NCBI GenBank assembly: GCA_900769095.1
Contig: CAAGFH010000181.1
Coordinates: 1-11,728, forward strand
Length of the DNA: 11,728 nt
Source: Methanobacteriaceae archaeon
Lineage (GTDB): Archaea > Methanobacteriota > Methanobacteria > Methanobacteriales > Methanobacteriaceae
Direction of reading: 5' to 3'
This document shows, one piece after another, positions 7,388 to 11,728 of this stretch. The notes beneath the pieces are model-generated. The model saw only the letters and a list, made by a program, of their open reading frames with translations, was not told where the DNA came from and did no database searches. The position numbers were made by a program, and so were the translations under genes. Position 1 is the stretch's first letter, and every line of letters begins with the position of its first letter.

Positions 7388-7567
7388 TTATAATCCGATT
7401 AAGGATCCTAATAAAACAATAACAAACCCGATTACACCAATAACTGCAACTCCTAATAAGGAAATTTTAGCTAATTCAGTGTATTCTCTTCCATCAGGTT
7501 TTTTAGCTACTTTCAATACTCTTTTAGCATCTTTGATAAATTTATTAAAACTTTCTTGAACATTCAT
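7388..7567 (-). CDS. secE: SecE/Sec61-gamma, protein translocase subunit
   Basis: SecE clamps the SecY channel in the cytoplasmic membrane. This small gene encodes 59 residues, typical for archaeal SecE. An amphipathic N-terminal helix (MNVQESFNKFIKDAKRVLKV) leads to the family's hallmark region KKPDGREYTELAKI (22-35). One membrane segment follows (about 36-57, SLLGVAVIGVIGFVIVLLG). The ATG at 7567 is the only one in frame; a second ATG 4 nt later is in another frame. The ribosome binding site is weak (GGTTAT, 5 nt upstream). Placement just before spt5 is the conserved archaeal order and confirms the call. The gene that usually precedes it in relatives (ftsZ, as I recall) is absent, and an insertion sequence ends 104 nt upstream. 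Confidence 0.95.
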   Translation of the reverse strand: MNVQESFNKFIKDAKRVLKVAKKPDGREYTELAKISLLGVAVIGVIGFVIVLLGSLIGL

Positions 7568-7591
7568 TTAAATAACCAAAATTAAAAATTT

Positions 7592-7603
7592 TTATAAAAT
7601 ATA
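7592..7603 (-). promoter_or_regulatory. Possible secE promoter
   Basis: TATATTTTATAA on the minus strand is centred about 30 nt before the secE ATG, so transcription would start a few bases upstream of it. Only 104 nt separate secE from the insertion sequence, so the promoter must lie here or be supplied by read-through from the element. The region is almost entirely A and T, so the assignment is weak. Confidence 0.3.
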
Positions 7604-7636
7604 ATAAAATAATAGTAATAAGTTAATTTTTAGTTT

Positions 7637-7654
7637 AAACATTAATAAATGTTT
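7637..7654. repeat. Perfect 7-bp inverted repeat between secE and the IS
   Basis: AAACATT and AATGTTT flank a 4-nt AATA spacer. It lies outside the insertion sequence, 18 bp from its terminal repeat. It could be a protein-binding site for secE control or a remnant of the 3' end of the gene formerly upstream. In such AT-rich DNA it could also be chance. Confidence 0.3.
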
Positions 7655-7671
7655 GCATTTTTCAAAAAAAA

Positions 7672-7689
7672 TGGCTTTGTAGAAATCCT
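7672..7689 (+). repeat. Left terminal inverted repeat of the IS
   Basis: TGGCTTTGTAGAAATCCT is the exact reverse complement of 8827-8844. It begins right after a run of eight A (7664-7671). Confidence 0.93.
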
Positions 7690-8654
7690 TATTTTTCTTG
7701 AATTTGTGTTGTTCTGTAAATGTTGTAAATTGTGTTTTTGAGTTTTGTTTCTTTATTGGATAGTTGTAGACTTCTGCTTCTATTGGTTCCATTGAATATT
7801 CTTTTGATTACACTAAATATTGATTCTACATTATTTCTTCGGGAATATATTTCTTTTTGGAATGTATTTTTACTTTTTAACCTGTAATGTCCGTTTTTTG
7901 CTCTGGATTTTAATGGTATTTGATCTTCTGCTTTTGCTTCTTCATTTATGCATTTTCTGATGAGTTCAGTATCATATGCTCTATCTGCTAGTATGTATTT
8001 TGGGTTATATTTCTTTATGTTTCTTATTGCTGCGATTGCGAATCGTGTGTCGAATCTTGGGCCTCTTTGGGCTGCGAAATGAAGTATTAATCTACTTTCT
8101 ACATCAATTGAAATATGGTTTTTTACGTAGCTTTTTCGTTCTTTTCGTCTTATTATTGCGTAATATTTGTCTGCATAGTCGTTAGTAAATCCACTTCCAT
8201 CTAAAGCAATTATTTCACCATCAATTTGATTATTCAGTAATATTTGTTTGTTTAATTCTTGTAATATTGATGTTGGCAGTCTTTGGAAGAATTTCTGGAG
8301 TGTTGTATAATGTGGAACCTTTTTTAAGTGCAAATATTTCTGTATTTTATCAGATAATTCTAATAAATCAGTTATCTGCCTATAAGTGCTTCGCGTGTAG
8401 ATTTTTACTGCTAAAAGTGTGAATAATGCAGGTTGTGTGAAGTCATGCTTTGAAAAATAGCTTGAATATTTATTTAACACAATTTTTGAGTATTTAAATG
8501 TAAATTTAATGAATTTTAACAGTTTATTTGGCTTTATGTCTTTGTTTATTTCTTTAATTTTTTTGAGTGCTGGTTTTTCGAAACCAAAATCCGAAAGATT
8601 TAATTGCTTTGAAAACAAAATACAATTTGGAGAATGAGTATTTTCAGTGTTCAT
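7689..8654 (-). CDS. IS5-family DDE transposase
   Basis: The gene encodes a cut-and-paste transposase of 321 residues acting on the 18-bp ends of its element. The RNase H-like catalytic triad is visible. The first Asp is in IIALDGSGFT (D152), the second in ILADRAYDTE (D224), and the Glu in NNVESIFSVIK (E277). The last lies in an exact Y-(2)-R-(3)-E-(6)-K signature (Y270, R273, E277, K284), diagnostic of IS4/IS5-type transposases. The N-terminal region contains TRSTYRQITDLLELS and VPHYTTLQKFF, which resemble the helical domain of IS5-like archaeal transposases. No frameshift or internal stop interrupts the gene, so it may be active. GGAG lies rather far (about 14 nt) before the ATG, and the promoter position favours a nearly leaderless mRNA. 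Confidence 0.93.
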   Translation of the reverse strand: MNTENTHSPNCILFSKQLNLSDFGFEKPALKKIKEINKDIKPNKLLKFIKFTFKYSKIVLNKYSSYFSKHDFTQPALFTLLAVKIYTRSTYRQITDLLELSDKIQKYLHLKKVPHYTTLQKFFQRLPTSILQELNKQILLNNQIDGEIIALDGSGFTNDYADKYYAIIRRKERKSYVKNHISIDVESRLILHFAAQRGPRFDTRFAIAAIRNIKKYNPKYILADRAYDTELIRKCINEEAKAEDQIPLKSRAKNGHYRLKSKNTFQKEIYSRRNNVESIFSVIKRIFNGTNRSRSLQLSNKETKLKNTIYNIYRTTQIQEK

Positions 8655-8676
8655 ATTAATATTTATTCTCCATTTT

Positions 8677-8688
8677 ACTATATATAGT
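8677..8688 (-). promoter_or_regulatory. Candidate transposase promoter (TATA)
   Basis: ACTATATATAGT is a perfect palindrome centred about 28 nt from the transposase ATG. It would start transcription at or very close to the first codon. Such a short leader is common for weakly translated archaeal transposase genes, but this is inference from spacing alone. Confidence 0.4.
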
Positions 8689-8826
8689 TATATGAAGCTT
8701 ATTTTTTTAACCAATGTGTAATTTCAACTGTAAAATTAGATTACAAACTTTTCAAATGTTTTTAACAAAATTAAAGCAAAAATATAAAAAAATAGAATTA
8801 TTAAAAAATTTTTGCAAAAATCAAAT

Positions 8827-8844
8827 AGGATTTCTACAAAGCCA
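8827..8844 (-). repeat. Right terminal inverted repeat of the IS
   Basis: AGGATTTCTACAAAGCCA is the exact reverse complement of 7672-7689. The adhesin terminator T tract lies 29 bp beyond it. Confidence 0.93.
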
Positions 8845-8870
8845 AATATTTATTAAGTTTAATATTTTTA

Positions 8871-8910
8871 GATAAAAAAGAGAGTGTAGTAGATGAGTTT
8901 TCATCTACTA
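8871..8910 (-). terminator. Stop-codon hairpin and T tract ending the adhesin gene
   Basis: A perfect 10-bp stem with a 4-nt loop (arms 8910-8901 and 8896-8887) begins with the TAG stop codon itself. On the mRNA strand it is followed by CACTCTC and six T (8879-8874). It looks like a bacterial intrinsic terminator. In archaea the T tract alone can terminate, so the hairpin may instead protect the 3' end of the mRNA. Confidence 0.8.
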
Positions 8911-11175
8911 TTTTGCTGTAATTTTTACAGTTTTACTTAATTTATTATAGTATGCGTTACCTGCATAACTAATTACTGCACTGTATTTACCTTTTTTAGT
9001 TAATTTGGTTATTTTGAATGTTGCTTGACCTTTACTGTTAGTTGTAGCAGTGTAGGTTTTACCATTAACTTTTAAAGTAACTTTGGTATTTTTCATAACT
9101 TTACCAGCGTTGTTTTTCAAGGTTACAGTGTATTTTTTAGTTTTTGTTTTAGCTTTGAAGGTCACTGACTTTGCTGTTAATTTTGCAGTTGCTTTTTTAA
9201 CAGTAATTTTAACTGTTTTTGTTGCTTTATTATTAGCATTGTTTCCTGCAAAACTGATTTTTACACTATATTGTTTAGGAACTAAACTGTTTGTGATTTT
9301 AATTTGACCTTGGCTGTTAGTAGTTAAAATGGATGTTTTTCCATTAATAATAACACTTACTTTTGCATTTTTAATAACATTTCCTTCACTATCTCTTAAT
9401 GTAACAATACATGCAGTATTGCTGTTGTATGTTATTACAATGTTTTTAGCAATGATAGTGGAATCAAGTTTGTTAACTTTAATACTACCTGCATTAAGCA
9501 CTACATTTTCATATCCTTCAATGTTGGTGAGATTAGTATTTTCAAATTCCATGGTTGAACCAGGGGTACTTCCAACGCAGTTAATAGTACCTTTTCCATC
9601 AACAATATCACAGGATACTTGGCTGCCGTCATTTAATTGAAGAACAACTTTACCATTTAATGGGTTTTTAAGTTCATCTACAACACTAACTTCAATTATA
9701 AATGATTCTTTAGTGTTAATGCTTTCAGGAAGCACTAAGCTAATGGTTGCTTTGAAACCTAAATTGGTTAATATGATGTTGGTACTTTCATTTCCATTAA
9801 TTGCATCATTTCCGAATTTACCGTTTGCAACTAATACATTGTTTGAAATAGTATTGTTTTCACTGGTTTGTAAATCAATTGCATAATCACCAGTGGTGTT
9901 GATTAAGTTTCCAGAAATGGTATTGTTATTGGATAAAACAGTCATACTTCCTTTCATTGTATTGTTTTGAAAGAGTGTATTGGTTGCAGCTTTTGCAATG
10001 CTTAAAGTACCTTCAATATTGTTGTCACAAAATGTAGTATTGGTTCCGGAAATTGTTATGGTACCGTTAATGTCATTGTTTTTAACAGTGGTGTGTTTTC
10101 CAGAAATAGTAAATCCTTTTACGGTGTTGCCGGTTGCGATACAGCCTTCAGTAATGGTCATTACTGCTTGAACTTTGTTGTTTTCTACAATACTGTAAGT
10201 TCCAATAGCCATTGATCCTCCACCAGTAATGGTGTTGTTTCTGTATATGTTTTTAGTTGAGGTAGCTCCGTATTGGTTAATAATTCCGTTTCCTTTAAAG
10301 TTGTTTAATGTATTATTTTCAATAATGTTTCCTTGACCACATACTGTAATACCATACATGAATGCAGATCCAGCAACCTGACTGTTAATTACATTATTGG
10401 TGTAATTTACGAATTCAGGATTATCTCCAGTTCCAACGTAGATGTTAGATGATAATACGTTACCTGATGAACCTGTTATGTTAAATACGTTATTATCAAA
10501 GGTTGCGTATTTTCCTCCTTTACCTAATACAAGACAACTTGAACCGGTACCACCATTTTCCATATAACAGTTTTTAACAGTGGTGTAGTATGAATTTGAG
10601 TGAATTGAAGCAAAACCAGTTCCAGAACCCACACCTTTTTCATTTGCAATGATGGTAATTCCATCAATGGTTACGTGTGATGCACCTTTAATGAATACAC
10701 AGGTGTTTATGAATTTAATATCACTTAAATTAGTATAATTTGCTCCTGCAACAATGTTAAAGCTAATTTTATCTGTTGCAGTTGATATGAATGTTGCATC
10801 TTTGGTAGATGATATGATATTAACTTGTTTGTTAATTTCCATTATGAATTTTTCATCTTCGGAGCTTGTAAAGTTACCTTGTAAATCTAAGGTGTCTCCG
10901 TCTTTAACTAAATCAGTTAAAGTATTATTTTCATCAAAATAATCTTTATAGTTTTGATTTGTAACTACGTGTGTAGTTGACTCAGATTTTAATACATTTT
11001 CAGTTGATGCAGTTTCCTCCACACTAACTGATTCTTCATTACTTATTGAGATTAAATCTTGTGTATTTATCTCATTTAAATTATTATCAATAGTATTATC
11101 TTCTGTAGCACTAACTGCGCCGATACAGCAGATTAATAATACAAATATTAAAATAGAAAAATTTTTTATTCTCAT
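8908..11175 (-). CDS. Secreted adhesin-like protein: beta-helix plus Ig-like domains
   Basis: This is a surface protein of 755 residues, of the adhesin-like class abundant in Methanobrevibacter; its ligand is unknown. A Sec signal peptide (1-23, hydrophobic core FSILIFVLLICCIGA, cleavage after VSA) is followed by an acidic low-complexity stretch (24-66). A right-handed parallel beta-helix (about 75-470) is shown by repeated N-N-T/x-I turns. From about 331 to 440 these form six short rungs of 17-20 residues (ENN, TGN, KNN, DNN, QNN, SGN). Three Ig-like beta-sandwich domains follow (about 474-570, 571-661, 662-755); the last two share the pattern VIKNAKVSVIINGK / VMKNTKVTLKVNGK. The last domain has 23 Lys, no Asp, no Glu. 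No membrane anchor or pseudomurein-binding repeat is seen, so attachment may be electrostatic. The start is supported by GGAG 7 nt before the ATG. Confidence 0.9.
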   Translation of the reverse strand: MRIKNFSILIFVLLICCIGAVSATEDNTIDNNLNEINTQDLISISNEESVSVEETASTENVLKSESTTHVVTNQNYKDYFDENNTLTDLVKDGDTLDLQGNFTSSEDEKFIMEINKQVNIISSTKDATFISTATDKISFNIVAGANYTNLSDIKFINTCVFIKGASHVTIDGITIIANEKGVGSGTGFASIHSNSYYTTVKNCYMENGGTGSSCLVLGKGGKYATFDNNVFNITGSSGNVLSSNIYVGTGDNPEFVNYTNNVINSQVAGSAFMYGITVCGQGNIIENNTLNNFKGNGIINQYGATSTKNIYRNNTITGGGSMAIGTYSIVENNKVQAVMTITEGCIATGNTVKGFTISGKHTTVKNNDINGTITISGTNTTFCDNNIEGTLSIAKAATNTLFQNNTMKGSMTVLSNNNTISGNLINTTGDYAIDLQTSENNTISNNVLVANGKFGNDAINGNESTNIILTNLGFKATISLVLPESINTKESFIIEVSVVDELKNPLNGKVVLQLNDGSQVSCDIVDGKGTINCVGSTPGSTMEFENTNLTNIEGYENVVLNAGSIKVNKLDSTIIAKNIVITYNSNTACIVTLRDSEGNVIKNAKVSVIINGKTSILTTNSQGQIKITNSLVPKQYSVKISFAGNNANNKATKTVKITVKKATAKLTAKSVTFKAKTKTKKYTVTLKNNAGKVMKNTKVTLKVNGKTYTATTNSKGQATFKITKLTKKGKYSAVISYAGNAYYNKLSKTVKITAK

Positions 11176-11258
11176 TATATCTCCAAAAAAATATCTTATA
11201 AAAATTAATAGTTCAAATATATTTTATTAATTTTCAGTATTACTTTTAGTAAACTACA

Positions 11259-11271
11259 TATTTAAACTTTT
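11259..11271 (-). promoter_or_regulatory. BRE and TATA box of the adhesin gene
   Basis: On the minus strand GAAAAG is followed directly by TTTAAATA (11266-11259): a purine-rich BRE next to a TATA box, the best-formed promoter in the window. It predicts a start near 11236 and a leader of about 60 nt that ends in the ribosome binding site TTGGAGAT. The rest of the 213-nt gap (11176-11388) is AT-rich without an open reading frame. Confidence 0.65.
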
Positions 11272-11360
11272 CAATTATACTTTACAAAATATCTATTTTA
11301 TTAGGAATACAATTGTTAAAAAAAGTGTTGAAAATTAGCTTGATGGTTTAGTTAAGGGTT

Positions 11361-11400
11361 AAAAATGGTGTGTGTGAAGATAACTATTTTAGTTATCTTC
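11361..11400 (-). terminator. Stop-codon hairpin ending nrdD
   Basis: A perfect 11-bp stem with a 3-nt loop: GAAGATAACTA (11400-11390) pairs with TAGTTATCTTC (11386-11376). The 5' arm encodes the last three residues (Glu-Asp-Asn), and the stop codon spans the stem-loop junction. A moderate T tract (CCATTTTT, ending near 11361) follows about 7 nt later. The design parallels the terminator after the adhesin gene. Confidence 0.7.
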
Positions 11401-11728
11401 GAATCTTCTTCTGTCAATTAATTCTTGACGTTTTCCAGGGTTCCATCCTCCGGATGCAGATTTTGCACGTCCAACTTGTTGTACGTAACCGGTAATTCTG
11501 TCATACCATTCTACATCTTCTTGTTCTCCACAAGTAGGACAGACATTGTTTAATCCTTTCATTAAAGTTTTACATTTAAGACAGAAACTTAATGCAGAAC
11601 TGTAAGCCCAGAATCCAATATCGGATTTCTTAGCGATTTTATTAGTTAAACTCATTAATGAATCTGGATCGGAGTAAGATTCTCCCATGAATGCATGGAA
11701 AATGTGTCCACCAGGGGTGATACTGTGA
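11389..11728 (-). CDS. nrdD: Anaerobic ribonucleoside-triphosphate reductase NrdD (C-terminal part)
   Basis: NrdD is the class III, oxygen-sensitive ribonucleotide reductase that makes deoxynucleotides using a glycyl radical installed by the radical-SAM activase NrdG. Only the last 113 residues lie in the window; the frame continues upstream beyond 11728. The segment reads HSITPGGHIFHAFMGESYSDP, then a four-cysteine zinc site (CLKC and CPTC, 12 residues apart). Next comes the radical loop DRITGYVQQVGRAKS, where the Gly of ITGY (codon 11488-11490, 33 residues from the end) is the expected radical site. GGWNPGKRQELIDRRRF closes the family-typical C-terminus. The ATG at 11688 is internal and not the true start. 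NrdG is not visible here. Confidence 0.95.
   Translation of the reverse strand, partial: HSITPGGHIFHAFMGESYSDPDSLMSLTNKIAKKSDIGFWAYSSALSFCLKCKTLMKGLNNVCPTCGEQEDVEWYDRITGYVQQVGRAKSASGGWNPGKRQELIDRRRFEDN

Larger units (their letters stand above)
7672..8844 (-). mobile_element. IS5-type insertion sequence, complete, 1173 bp
   Basis: The element is bounded by perfect 18-bp terminal inverted repeats (7672-7689 and 8827-8844) and carries one intact DDE transposase on the minus strand. The transposase stop codon overlaps the inner base of the left repeat. Because the flanks are A/T-rich (eight A on the left, AATATTT on the right), a short target duplication of 2-3 bp cannot be told from chance. The element sits between the adhesin terminator and secE. 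It looks recent: both ends and the gene are intact. The 172 bp upstream of the transposase (8655-8826) contain its promoter, a 14-bp palindrome (8808-8821) and no other gene. Confidence 0.92.

Noticed and set aside
7308..7559. Plus-strand open frame of 83 codons over the secE region
   Set aside because: It is antisense to secE, whose 59-residue minus-strand product matches the SecE family fully. The plus frame starts in AT-rich spacer and resembles no family.
7663..7671. Possible long target-site duplication of the IS
   Set aside because: The left flank is a plain run of eight A and the right flank is AATATTTATT; they agree over only two A, which is uninformative.
7592..7792. Minus-strand open frame of 66 codons at the end of the IS
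   Set aside because: It overlaps the transposase C-terminus in another frame, runs across the terminal repeat into the spacer, and its lysine/phenylalanine-rich end simply reflects A/T tracts.
8808..8821. Perfect 14-bp palindrome ATTTTTGCAAAAAT inside the IS
   Set aside because: It could be a transposase or host-factor site, but it has no counterpart near the left end, and A/T-tract palindromes are frequent by chance here.
8908..11175. CRISPR-like or tandem DNA repeats in the adhesin gene
   Set aside because: The periodicity is at the protein level (Asn-rich turns); the DNA units are diverged, with no identical repeats or uniform spacers.
11389..11688. The 99-codon frame as an independent small zinc-finger gene
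   Set aside because: The frame stays open upstream of the ATG to the window edge and encodes HSITPGGHIFHAF, continuous NrdD sequence. The ATG is internal.

Overview
The window is AT-rich and looks like a contig end from a Methanobacteriales methanogen, most likely Methanobrevibacter or a close relative. The evidence is an archaeal AlaRS, archaeal stalk proteins P0 and L12 sharing an acidic tail, archaeal Spt5 and SecE, an oxygen-independent class III ribonucleotide reductase, and a large Asn/Thr-rich adhesin-like surface protein of the kind expanded in gut and rumen Methanobrevibacter. All ten genes I accept are on the minus strand, so transcription runs from high to low coordinates.

Read in the direction of transcription: (1) 11389-11728, the C-terminal end of nrdD, cut by the window edge. 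(2) 8908-11175, a secreted beta-helix adhesin with a clear promoter and a stop-codon hairpin terminator. (3) 7672-8844, a complete IS5-type insertion sequence with 18-bp perfect terminal inverted repeats. (4) 7388-7567, a 59-codon secE. (5) 7144 down to 4010, the conserved cluster spt5-rpl11-rpl1-rplP0-rpl12. (6) 1128-3821, alaS. (7) 19-989, the N-terminal 323 codons of thiI. (8) Positions 1-18 are not genomic: they match the end of an Illumina TruSeq adapter, so thiI is truncated by an assembly artefact.

The core block serves gene expression. Spt5 is the RNA polymerase processivity factor. L11, L1, P0 and L12 form or flank the ribosomal GTPase centre, the stalk and the L1 stalk. SecE is a Sec translocon subunit. 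AlaRS charges tRNA-Ala, and ThiI thiolates tRNA. spt5/rpl11 and rpl1/rplP0 each overlap by one base (TGATG, TAATG), which suggests translational coupling. The start of rpl1 carries an RNA element that closely matches the known L1 autoregulatory site of methanogen mRNA. As I recall, ftsZ precedes secE in related Methanobacteriales. Here an insertion sequence and an adhesin gene occupy that place.

I found no tRNA, rRNA, CRISPR array or prophage. The best candidates for a second look are the L1-binding element, the stop-codon hairpins, the strictly cationic C-terminal domain of the adhesin, and the IS at the edge of the ribosomal cluster.
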